Shown piece after piece: positions 1 to 4,554 of a stretch of DNA of 5,168 bases. The stretch is from Thermoproteota archaeon (lineage in GTDB: Archaea; Korarchaeota; Korarchaeia; Korarchaeales; Korarchaeaceae). Position numbers and translations under genes: made by a program. Below the pieces are notes generated by a model. That model saw only the letters and a list, made by a program, of their open reading frames with translations. It did not search any database and had not been told where the DNA came from. The DNA is taken from the NCBI GenBank assembly GCA_003661365.1, contig QMVZ01000121.1:1-5168 (forward strand), given 5' to 3'. Each line of letters starts with the position of its first letter. Within the stretch, counting starts at the first letter, position 1.

Positions 1-141
1 AATGTATCCTTCTTTCTGTAAGATGCTTAGAACTTTACCAATCAACTTTGAGGCTATATCTATTGTAACTTCTCTCTTTCCAACTATGGAAGCATTTGTT
101 ATCTTGCTTAAGGCATCTGATAGAGGATCTAACCTGGTCAT
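1..141 (-). CDS. rps8: Small ribosomal subunit protein uS8 (S8), N-terminal fragment
   Basis: Translation of the minus strand from the ATG at 141 gives 47 codons that run off the left edge, beginning MTRLDPLSDALSKITNA and continuing through SKLIGKVL to EGYI. This matches the start of archaeal S8 (usual length about 130 residues), including the conserved LDPLSDAL, ITN and SKLIG segments. S8 binds helix 21 of 16S rRNA in the central domain and is a primary assembly protein of the 30S subunit. The start is supported by an AGGTGA Shine-Dalgarno site at 149-154, seven bases upstream, which begins right at the stop codon of rps14 (gap 13 nt). It is the last visible gene of the ribosomal operon. The truncation is due only to the window edge. 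Confidence 0.96.
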   Translation of the reverse strand, partial: MTRLDPLSDALSKITNASIVGKREVTIDIASKLIGKVLSILQKEGYI

Positions 142-154
142 CTTGTTTTCACCT

Positions 155-319
155 CTACTCGTACTTTTTCCATCCCATCAGAGGGGCTACTTCCCTGAAA
201 CACTGTCTGCATAGATACAGATTGTACTTTCTTATGATGCCATACCCAACTCTCCCGCAACGGCGGCACCGGTAAGCTCCTTTACCTTTAGTCCTTTTCT
301 TCTTGGCTTCCATAGCCAT
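155..319 (-). CDS. rps14: Small ribosomal subunit protein uS14 (S14), zinc-binding
   Basis: This 54-residue protein has two zinc-knuckle pairs, CRRC (Cys18, Cys21) and CRQC (Cys37, Cys40), in the context CGRVGYGIIRKYNLYLCRQC followed by FREVAPLMGWKKYE. That is the compact archaeal, zinc-binding form of S14 (about 50-56 residues), which binds 16S rRNA in the head of the 30S subunit. Two in-frame ATGs occur, at 319 and 313. I chose 319 because the GGAGGAGGG site at 328-336 lies 8 nt upstream, a normal spacing, against 14 nt for the second. The second start would remove only two residues, leaving the protein to begin MEAKKKR. The gene begins 4 nt after the rpl5 stop, and its ribosome binding site lies inside the last codons of rpl5, which suggests translational coupling. 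It is 13 nt upstream of rps8. The gene is complete. Confidence 0.96.
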   Translation of the reverse strand: MAMEAKKKRTKGKGAYRCRRCGRVGYGIIRKYNLYLCRQCFREVAPLMGWKKYE

Positions 320-323
320 TTCT

Positions 324-899
324 CTAACCCTCCTCCTCTATTATCTCCAGATTTAGGTAGTTCTTTGCAAAGACAATAGCTTCTTCTTTTGAGAGAAGAT
401 GCCTTCTAGGTACATGATTCCTTTTAATTCTCCTCCTTTTGACTCTATAACCAATCCTTTCAAGCGAAACATTAACGTCCATACCAAATACACCAATTTC
501 AGCCTTATACTTAATTCCAGGAATGTCAATATGCTCCTTTATTCCAAAGGAGAAGTTACCAAATTCATCAAACGATTTGGCCTTGATTTTTCTACCAACA
601 GCCTCTACGATTCTATCTAGAACTTCTAAAGCCTTCTTTCCTCTAACTGTGACAGAAACAGCTATGGGCTCTCCTTTCCTAATTCCAAAATTCCTTATTG
701 TCCTTTTTGCTTTGTGAATCACCGGTTTTTGATTAGTGAGCTCTTGTAAAATCATAGATGCTTTTTGCAAGATTTCTCCACTGCGACCAGGGCAGATATG
801 CAACGTAACTGAGTGAACTCTAGGCACTAGAACTGGGTTTTTCTTCCATCTTTGAATGATTTCATCCTCGGCTGATAATGTGTACAGTTCAGAATTCAT
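324..899 (-). CDS. rpl5: Large ribosomal subunit protein uL5 (L5)
   Basis: This 191-residue protein is archaeal L5, which binds 5S rRNA in the central protuberance of the 50S subunit and contacts the P-site tRNA. Conserved blocks are NPVLVPRV (21-28), LTNQKPV (54-60), FGIRKGEPI (71-79), SFDEFGNFSFGIKEHIDIPG (109-128) and GVFGMDV (136-142). A basic segment with RRRIKRN and PRRH follows near the C terminus. The length is slightly above the usual archaeal 165-185, because of an N-terminal extension of about 20 residues. The ATG at 899 overlaps the TGA of rps4e (ATGA), with an AAGGTGA site at 905-911, five nt upstream, so the start is firm and coupling is likely. One oddity is the loop normally reading like NIGVGESG, which here is HICPGRSG (34-41). 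Confidence 0.97.
   Translation of the reverse strand: MNSELYTLSAEDEIIQRWKKNPVLVPRVHSVTLHICPGRSGEILQKASMILQELTNQKPVIHKAKRTIRNFGIRKGEPIAVSVTVRGKKALEVLDRIVEAVGRKIKAKSFDEFGNFSFGIKEHIDIPGIKYKAEIGVFGMDVNVSLERIGYRVKRRRIKRNHVPRRHLLSKEEAIVFAKNYLNLEIIEEEG
328..336 (-). promoter_or_regulatory. Ribosome binding site of rps14, inside rpl5
   Basis: The minus strand reads GGAGGAGGG, encoding part of the acidic Glu-Glu-Glu-Gly tail of uL5. It is complementary to the archaeal 16S 3' end and lies 8 nt before the ATG at 319. It decides between two in-frame ATGs of rps14 in favour of the upstream one. Confidence 0.8.
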
Positions 900-1618
900 T
901 TCTCTCTCACCTTTATGACGGGTACATCCTCTCCTACTACCATAATGTTCCGAGCAAGAACTCTATATATACCAGCTTGGTCTAAATCTTTAGCTTCTAT
1001 CAGCTCTCCGACTCTCTCAATCTTGCAAACTTTACCAGCATTCTCTCCCTTGAGTATAATTCCAACATATCCTTCCTTAAGTGGAAAAATACGTAGTATT
1101 TCTTGCTCTGGAACTCTTATCAAGAGAGAATCTCCTATAGAGAGTTCGAAGTTTTCACTATCTGGTGGTATAATAAAAATCCTTCCGTCATGAGTTCCTA
1201 CCTGGAGCCTTCCTCCCTTAACGGTAACCTTAGTTCTAATTTTAACTAGCTTTTTATCGGCCTCATCTTTTGGTATTTCAATCGGTTTTATGAAGTGCTT
1301 TGCATCAGGAACCAATCTGAAATTGAGATCCATATCTGGAATGGAGATTACATCCATCAATCCAACGATGAATTTGTAGTCGTACCTGGGCTTCCCATCA
1401 ACGAAGATCTTCTTTTGGGCTATGATCTTGCGAGCTTCTTTACCTGTTAAGGCTAGACCTAAGATATCTCGCACCAAAATAAGGAGAGGAATTCCCTCTT
1501 CTAGTCCATGGGGACCAGGCTTAGGTCTCGCCACCCACTTCTTTACTCTCCTTGGAATTGCCCAATGTTTCGGGCTAGCTAGCCTTTTAAGGTGGGCGGT
1601 ACTTCCTTTTCTACCCAT
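896..1618 (-). CDS. rps4e: Small ribosomal subunit protein eS4 (S4e)
   Basis: This 240-residue protein is a full-length S4e, found in archaea and eukaryotes but not bacteria; it is a 16S rRNA-binding component of the 30S subunit. The N-terminal MGRKGSTAHLKRLASPKHW is the family start. An S4 RNA-binding fold spans about 43-92, with IPLLILVRDILGLA, a lysine-rich helix and VDGKPRYDYKFIVGLMDVISIP. A central S4e domain follows at about 95-170, with VKGGRLQVGTHDGR (133-146). A KOW motif is at about 178-204, with EGYVGIILKGENAGKV. The ATG at 1618 directly abuts the TAG of rpl24 (TAGATG), with GGAGGT at 1622-1627. Its TGA overlaps the rpl5 ATG. The gene sits between rpl24 and rpl5, its usual place in archaeal clusters. 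Confidence 0.97.
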   Translation of the reverse strand: MGRKGSTAHLKRLASPKHWAIPRRVKKWVARPKPGPHGLEEGIPLLILVRDILGLALTGKEARKIIAQKKIFVDGKPRYDYKFIVGLMDVISIPDMDLNFRLVPDAKHFIKPIEIPKDEADKKLVKIRTKVTVKGGRLQVGTHDGRIFIIPPDSENFELSIGDSLLIRVPEQEILRIFPLKEGYVGIILKGENAGKVCKIERVGELIEAKDLDQAGIYRVLARNIMVVGEDVPVIKVREK

Positions 1619-1987
1619 CTAACCTCCTCTCCTTTCTAGTGCTGCTTTTCTCTCCTCATCTTTTAGATCCAATTCCACAATCATAACCTTAGAGGGATGA
1701 ATTGGGATCGGGATCTCAGTTCCATCAACCTTTCTTCTTCTTAACCCCTCTATATGTATCCTGTACTTCTTTCTATCTACCTTAATCACCTTACCTTCAT
1801 GCATCTTGTAGTCTCCTCTTAACACCACTACCTTGTCCCCAACCTTGATTGGAAATGATCTCGTCAAGTATTTTTCTCTAAGCTCCGGAGAAAGGTGGGC
1901 TGACATTATTTTGCCTCTGTGATGCTTAGGAGCTTTATACAGATATTTCCTCTGTTTTGATGGTTTAGAAGACGTAGGCCTCTTCAT
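1619..1987 (-). CDS. rpl24: Large ribosomal subunit protein uL24 (L24)
   Basis: This 122-residue protein is archaeal L24, an assembly-initiating 23S rRNA-binding protein near the exit of the 50S peptide tunnel. The basic N-terminal part (SSKPSKQRKYLYKAPKHHR, 6-24) and MSAHLSPELREKY (28-40) are family features. The KOW motif covers about 48-70 (KVGDKVVVLRGDYKMHEGKV). IEGLRRRKVDGTEIPIPIHP follows, and the C-terminal segment is charged. A longer reading frame would start at a GTG at 1996, giving three more residues. That GTG is itself part of the GAGGTG ribosome binding site (1994-1999) lying 6 nt before the ATG at 1987, so the ATG is the better start. The gap to rpl14 is 12 nt, and its stop abuts the start of rps4e. 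Confidence 0.96.
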   Translation of the reverse strand: MKRPTSSKPSKQRKYLYKAPKHHRGKIMSAHLSPELREKYLTRSFPIKVGDKVVVLRGDYKMHEGKVIKVDRKKYRIHIEGLRRRKVDGTEIPIPIHPSKVMIVELDLKDEERKAALERRGG

Positions 1988-1993
1988 AGACAA

Positions 1994-1999
1994 CACCTC
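1994..1999 (-). promoter_or_regulatory. Ribosome binding site of rpl24
   Basis: GAGGTG on the minus strand follows immediately after the TAA of rpl14 and precedes the ATG at 1987 by 6 nt. It contains the GTG that the longest open frame would use, so it argues for the shorter protein. Confidence 0.8.
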
Positions 2000-2428
2000 T
2001 TAAACAACAGTTGCTGCTAGAGCACCTAGGGCAGGCCAACGCTCTATTGCCTCTTTAGCAATTGGACCTTTAACCTCGCTACCCTTAGGAACTCCTTCGT
2101 TATCTACTAAAACCGCAGCGTTATCCTCAAACTGGATCCATTGTCCATTCTTTCTTCTGTAAGCCTTTTTCTGTCTAATGACTACTGCTCTCATGGGTTT
2201 GTGCATAAGTTCATTCTTTCCCTTCTTTACTACCACAACCACCATGTCTCCAACACTTGCAGAGGGTAACCTGCCTTTTCTGCCTTTATATCCCACCGTT
2301 CCAACAATTTCTAATATTCTGGCGCCAGTATTGTCTGCACATTTGATTCTAGCAAGTGTTGGAAGTCCACGAGTTATCTTAGGTTTAACGCCTTGGACCT
2401 TGCGCCTTCTTGCAAGCCTTCTAGCCAA
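2000..2428 (-). CDS. rpl14: Large ribosomal subunit protein uL14 (L14)
   Basis: This 142-residue protein is archaeal L14, which binds 23S rRNA and forms part of the intersubunit bridge region of the 50S subunit. Diagnostic segments are the ITRGLPTLARIKCADNTGAR stretch (18-37), a glycine/lysine-rich GYKGRKGRLP, VGDMVVVVVKKG, and AVVIRQKKAYRR. FEDNAAVLV follows in the canonical L14 signature, and the C-terminal part reads KGPIAKEAIERWPALGALA. The start codon is TTG at 2428, supported by a very strong GGAGGGTGA site and by the normal family length; the basic MARRLARRRK start is typical. It is the first gene of the ribosomal operon here. A TATA box lies about 43-51 nt upstream, so it probably has its own transcript start. 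rps17, its usual upstream neighbour, is not present. Confidence 0.97.
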   Translation of the reverse strand: MARRLARRRKVQGVKPKITRGLPTLARIKCADNTGARILEIVGTVGYKGRKGRLPSASVGDMVVVVVKKGKNELMHKPMRAVVIRQKKAYRRKNGQWIQFEDNAAVLVDNEGVPKGSEVKGPIAKEAIERWPALGALAATVV

Positions 2429-2431
2429 GTT

Positions 2432-2440
2432 TCACCCTCC
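2432..2440 (-). promoter_or_regulatory. Ribosome binding site of rpl14 (TTG start)
   Basis: GGAGGGTGA on the minus strand is a near-complete anti-16S match. Its GGAGG core ends 7 nt before the TTG at 2428. It compensates for the weak start codon and fixes the start of rpl14. Confidence 0.85.
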
Positions 2441-2470
2441 CTAGTCTCGCAGGAGATCCAGCCTAGCAGG

Positions 2471-2479
2471 TATAAAAAG
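2471..2479 (-). promoter_or_regulatory. TATA-box promoter of the ribosomal-protein operon
   Basis: On the minus strand the sequence CAAACTTTTTATACC contains a strong archaeal TATA box (TTTTTATA), preceded by an A-rich stretch that could serve as the TFB recognition element (BRE). With the usual spacing of about 26 bp from the box centre, transcription would start near 2449. That would give a leader of about 20 nt containing the GGAGGGTGA site. The box lies in the 62-bp gap between the stop of the upstream dehydrogenase gene and rpl14. The position of the start is inferred. Confidence 0.7.
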
Positions 2480-2490
2480 TTTGAACATCC

Positions 2491-3888
2491 TTAACTAAGC
2501 ATAAGTTTACTCGCAATGTCCCTCCCAATTATAACTCCAGATGCCGAAGCTTGGAGTAATCCCCTAGATACCCCAGCAGCATCTCCTCCAGCATAAAGTC
2601 CCTTTATTTTGACGCTTTCAAGATTACTGCTAAGCTCTAACTTTGCAGTGTGGAGTTTTATCTCCACACCATAGAGGAGGGTGTGACCCGAGTATATTCC
2701 AGGCATTAGCTCATTCAGAGCTTTCAAAGTCTCAATTATGTCGGTGAGGTACCTATAGGGGAGGACAAAACTTAGATCTCCAGGAACCGCTCCCTCTAGG
2801 GTAGGTTTTACTATGCTTCGTTTTATGCGATTAGGAGTGCTCCTTCTTCCCCTCACTAAGTCTCCTAACCTTTGGATCAGAGGTTGATTTCCTGCTATGT
2901 TGTTTGCTAATCTTGCTATGTCTAATGCATATGATATCGTGTTTTCAAAGGGTTCAGTAAACTTTGTAGAGACTAGCAAGGCGAAATTCGTGTTCTCCGT
3001 AAGTTCATCTCCTTTAGACAGCCCGTTAACAGTCACTATTCCCCAATAAGATTCTGTTATAACTTCGCCTCCAGGATTAACGCAGAACATCCTAACTTTA
3101 TCATCAAATGTTTTAGAGTAATATACGAGCTTTGGCTCGTATAACACATCCGTAAACTCCCTCATCGTCTCGGCTGGTACTTCAACTCTAACGCCCAGAT
3201 CAATTCTGCCCCCCTCCACTCCTAGCGACAGCCTCTTTGCTTCTTTGACCAGCCAATCAGCTCCAACACGTCCTGGAGCTGCTACAACAAATTTAGATTT
3301 TATCACCTCATCTCCTTGAATTTGAACTCCCTCTACTCTACTGTCCTTCGTGATAATGTGCTCTACCCTTTTCCCAAAGAGCATTTCTACTCCAAGACTT
3401 TTTAAAACACGTTTAAAGTTACTGAGCACCTTTCTGCTTCCACTGAGTCCCATGTGCCTAACTTTGTATGGGATAAGAAGAAATCCGTGCTTGTAGGCCT
3501 TACGTTTTAATTCACTTATCTTGTCGACATTGGTACCCCAGAGCTTTTTTGGGGCACCCATTTTAACGTATAGTCGATCGACATAAGAAATTATCTCGAG
3601 AAGACTGCTCTCTGGGATGAATTCATATAACGAACCTCCTACTTTATCGCTAATGTTTATCTTACCATCGCTAAAAGCCCCAGCCCCACCAAATCCTGAC
3701 ATAACAGAACAAACTGAGCACAAGGTACATTTTCCAGTCACCCATGCTGGACACCTTCTGTCCTCTAAATCTGGACCTAAATCAAGCATTATAACATCAG
3801 CATCCGGACACCTTTGCTTTATCTCATAAGCAGTAAATATGCCCGTTGGACCCGCGCCAACTATCACAACATCATGGGTTTCTGGCAA
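2491..3888 (-). CDS. FAD-dependent dehydrogenase of unknown specificity (COG2509 type)
   Basis: This 465-residue flavoprotein begins with a Rossmann FAD-binding fold: DVVIVGAGPTG (6-16) with the GxGxxG at 11-16 and an acidic residue closing the second strand (Asp36). A cysteine cluster follows directly (Cys46, Cys54, Cys57, Cys60), then SGFGGAGAFSDGK (64-76), which is typical of the uncharacterised FAD-dependent dehydrogenases of COG2509. The C terminus carries the second flavin motif, GLYAGGDAAGVSRG (430-443), with GGD at 434-436. No signal peptide or membrane segment is seen, so it is probably a cytoplasmic redox enzyme; its substrate and electron partner are unknown. The cysteines could hold an iron-sulfur cluster or zinc, or be structural. 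The start is TTG at 3888, the first possible start in the frame, with GAGGGT at 3895-3900. It is codirectional with rpl14 but separated by that operon's promoter. Confidence 0.88.
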   Translation of the reverse strand: MPETHDVVIVGAGPTGIFTAYEIKQRCPDADVIMLDLGPDLEDRRCPAWVTGKCTLCSVCSVMSGFGGAGAFSDGKINISDKVGGSLYEFIPESSLLEIISYVDRLYVKMGAPKKLWGTNVDKISELKRKAYKHGFLLIPYKVRHMGLSGSRKVLSNFKRVLKSLGVEMLFGKRVEHIITKDSRVEGVQIQGDEVIKSKFVVAAPGRVGADWLVKEAKRLSLGVEGGRIDLGVRVEVPAETMREFTDVLYEPKLVYYSKTFDDKVRMFCVNPGGEVITESYWGIVTVNGLSKGDELTENTNFALLVSTKFTEPFENTISYALDIARLANNIAGNQPLIQRLGDLVRGRRSTPNRIKRSIVKPTLEGAVPGDLSFVLPYRYLTDIIETLKALNELMPGIYSGHTLLYGVEIKLHTAKLELSSNLESVKIKGLYAGGDAAGVSRGLLQASASGVIIGRDIASKLMLS

Positions 3889-3917
3889 GACCGAACCCTC
3901 ACAGCCTTGCCAGTCGC

Positions 3918-3949
3918 AAATAAAAGCATTACTGAAAGGAATTTTTAAC
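3918..3949 (-). promoter_or_regulatory. Candidate promoter of the FAD-dehydrogenase gene
   Basis: Two A/T boxes on the minus strand could bind TBP: TTAAAAAT at 3942-3949, with a predicted transcript start near 3919, and GCTTTTATTT at 3918-3927, with a start near 3896. The first keeps the GAGGGT ribosome binding site (3895-3900) in the leader and is preferred; the second would truncate it. Neither is as good as the rpl14 box. Confidence 0.35.
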
Positions 3950-3954
3950 AGTAA
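3929..3954. repeat. Inverted repeat TTACTG / CAGTAA, operator-like
   Basis: TTACTG at 3929-3934 and its exact reverse complement CAGTAA at 3949-3954 are separated by 14 bp, so the half-sites are 20 bp apart, about two helical turns. They bracket the better TATA-like box of the leftward gene, where a bound dimer would block TBP/TFB. The 8-mer TTACTGAA at 3929 recurs exactly at 3994. The operator role is inferred. Confidence 0.4.
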
Positions 3955-3995
3955 CTAAAATCAAAAATCTTAATTCTTAGGACCAAATAGATTTT

Positions 3996-4007
3996 ACTGA
4001 ATTCAGT
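3996..4007. repeat. Perfect 12-bp palindrome abutting the SWIM start codon
   Basis: ACTGAATTCAGT is identical to its own reverse complement and ends one base before the ATG at 4009. It is made of the same TTACTGAA half-site as the inverted repeat at 3929-3954, here with half-sites about 10 bp apart (one helical turn). It could be an operator near the transcript start or a hairpin at the start of the message. It occupies the place where a ribosome binding site would otherwise be. Confidence 0.45.
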
Positions 4008-4008
4008 T

Positions 4009-4401
4009 ATGAATCAGAATTCCAAAAACACGGAAATACAAAGCAGTCGAGAGGATCCAGAGAGACTATTGTCTTTGCTCTCGCCTAGAAGCAGAGAGAA
4101 GGCTCTTTGGGTCTTGGAAAACGAGAGGGTCGTCAAATATGTATTCAAACCAAGTGGCAGGGAGCTATGGGTGGTTAGCGGTGAGGGAGGGGATTATTTA
4201 GTACTTGGGGATTATTACTGCGCTTGTCTAGACTTCTATCTGGAATCTTTAGTTAAGATAAAGAAAACCTACTGTTATCATATCGTTGCCAAAAAGATAG
4301 CTGAATTGACTGGAAATTACCGTACATTTGAAATTTCTGATTCTGAGTTTGAAAGTTTGATTGATGATTTGATGAAACATGTGCTGGAAATCTCTGAATA
4401 A
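4009..4401 (+). CDS. SWIM zinc-finger protein, Shu2/Sws1-like signature
   Basis: This 130-residue soluble protein has a charged N-terminal part (SREDPERLLSLLSPRSREKA, 13-32), then a beta-rich segment (VVKYVFKPSGRELWVVSG, 41-58) and GDYLVLGDYYCACLDF. It carries the SWIM zinc-finger pattern CxC...CxH: Cys71, Cys73, Cys89 and His91. The finger is extended by Ala94 to CxHxxA (CYHIVA), which is the signature described for the Shu2/Sws1 family of recombination regulators that partner Rad51 paralogues. SWIM fingers generally mediate DNA or protein binding, and a role in RadA-related recombination is inference only. The start ATG at 4009 is the first in the frame; no Shine-Dalgarno site precedes it, so the message may be leaderless or nearly so. 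It diverges from the dehydrogenase gene and is followed after 153 bp by a regulator on the same strand. Confidence 0.85.
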   Translation: MNQNSKNTEIQSSREDPERLLSLLSPRSREKALWVLENERVVKYVFKPSGRELWVVSGEGGDYLVLGDYYCACLDFYLESLVKIKKTYCYHIVAKKIAELTGNYRTFEISDSEFESLIDDLMKHVLEISE

Positions 4402-4440
4402 TCACATAGATAAACATATCAATTGGTTATGCGAGGTATC

Positions 4441-4457
4441 ATTCGGAAAAACCGAGT
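4441..4457 (+). other. Small hairpin in the intergenic region
   Basis: ATTCGG and CCGAGT can pair around an AAAAA loop, giving six base pairs including one G-U. It lies 40 nt after the stop of the SWIM gene. No T-rich tract follows, so it is a poor archaeal terminator candidate. Its left arm is shared with the second TATCA-type repeat, so it may be incidental. Confidence 0.25.
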
Positions 4458-4488
4458 GCTAGCAAACTATTATCATTTGGCAGAAACA

Positions 4489-4497
4489 TTTATCATA
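4489..4497 (+). promoter_or_regulatory. Candidate TATA box of the helix-turn-helix gene
   Basis: GAAACATTTATCATA has an A-rich upstream element followed by TTTATCATA, placing transcription near 4518 and a leader of about 37 nt. A second weaker box, CTTATGATG at 4511-4519, would give a start near 4540 and a leader of about 15 nt. Either leader keeps the GAGGTG site. Confidence 0.4.
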
Positions 4498-4514
4498 CTT
4501 GTCTGATTGCCTTA

Positions 4515-4529
4515 TGATGAATTCCATCA
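4515..4529. repeat. Imperfect palindrome TGATG-AATTC-CATCA
   Basis: Five-base arms TGATG and CATCA flank AATTC around the predicted transcript start of the regulator gene. Like the palindrome in front of the SWIM gene it contains TGAATTC, but the outer arms differ. It may be an additional operator; the evidence is positional only. Confidence 0.3.
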
Positions 4530-4542
4530 GTTTCATTATGGT

Positions 4543-4548
4543 GAGGTG
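4543..4548 (+). promoter_or_regulatory. Ribosome binding site of the helix-turn-helix gene
   Basis: GAGGTG precedes the GTG at 4555 by 6 nt. An in-frame TAG at 4549-4551 lies between them, so no earlier start is possible and GTG is the first usable codon. Confidence 0.8.
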
Positions 4549-4554
4549 TAGGTA

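Larger units (their letters stand above)
3889..4008. other. Divergent intergenic control region
   Basis: These 120 bp separate the leftward dehydrogenase gene from the rightward SWIM gene, so both promoters must lie here. Two TATA-like boxes face left: CTTTTATTT around 3918-3926 and TTAAAAAT at 3942-3949. The first would give a leader of under 10 nt and the second one of about 30 nt that includes the ribosome binding site. A weak rightward candidate is CTTAATTC at 3969-3976. Four copies of a TTACTG-type half-site are spread through the region and are listed separately. Confidence 0.55.
4417..4500 (+). repeat. Four TATCA(A/T)T-type direct repeats, operator-like array
   Basis: Four 10-mers occur upstream of the helix-turn-helix gene: TATCAATTGG (4417-4426), TATCATTCGG (4437-4446), TATCATTTGG (4471-4480) and the degenerate TATCATACTT (4491-4500). 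Start-to-start spacings are 20, 34 and 20 bp, so they form two pairs each spaced about two helical turns. The last copy overlaps the candidate TATA box. This arrangement fits a repressor-operator array, most simply one for autoregulation by the gene downstream. Function is inferred from position and periodicity only. Confidence 0.45.

Noticed and set aside
2..717. Plus-strand open frames of about 64-73 codons opposite rps8/rps14 and rpl5.
   Set aside because: They lie antisense to clear ribosomal genes, show no recognisable motif and lack a convincing ribosome binding site.
1988..1996. Upstream GTG start for rpl24.
   Set aside because: The GTG is part of the GAGGTG ribosome binding site for the ATG at 1987 and would leave no ribosome binding site of its own at normal spacing.
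915..2444. Plus-strand open frames opposite rps4e and rpl14.
   Set aside because: Low-complexity Ser/Thr/Pro/Leu-rich translations, typical of the reverse strand of Lys/Arg/Glu/Gly-rich ribosomal genes.
3617..3829. Plus-strand 70-codon frame inside the dehydrogenase gene.
   Set aside because: It mirrors the conserved cysteine and glycine-rich segment of the flavoprotein, so it is a shadow frame.
4355..4398. TGATGA-like and CTGA motifs at the end of the SWIM gene, suggesting a C/D guide RNA.
   Set aside because: They fall in coding sequence, the spacing is too long for a guide of about 12 nt, and there is no flanking terminal stem.
4441..4457. Hairpin as a transcription terminator of the SWIM gene.
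   Set aside because: The stem is short with a G-U pair and no T-rich tract follows; archaeal termination depends mainly on T-rich runs.
4417..4500. Repeats as a CRISPR array or replication iterons.
   Set aside because: The units are only 10 bp, degenerate and unevenly spaced, with no spacers and no replication gene nearby; an operator array fits better.
4503..4520. CTGA followed by ATGATGA, resembling D'/C' boxes of a C/D guide RNA.
   Set aside because: No outer C and D boxes lie at the required distances. The ATGATGA is better explained by the palindrome and A/T-rich promoter context.
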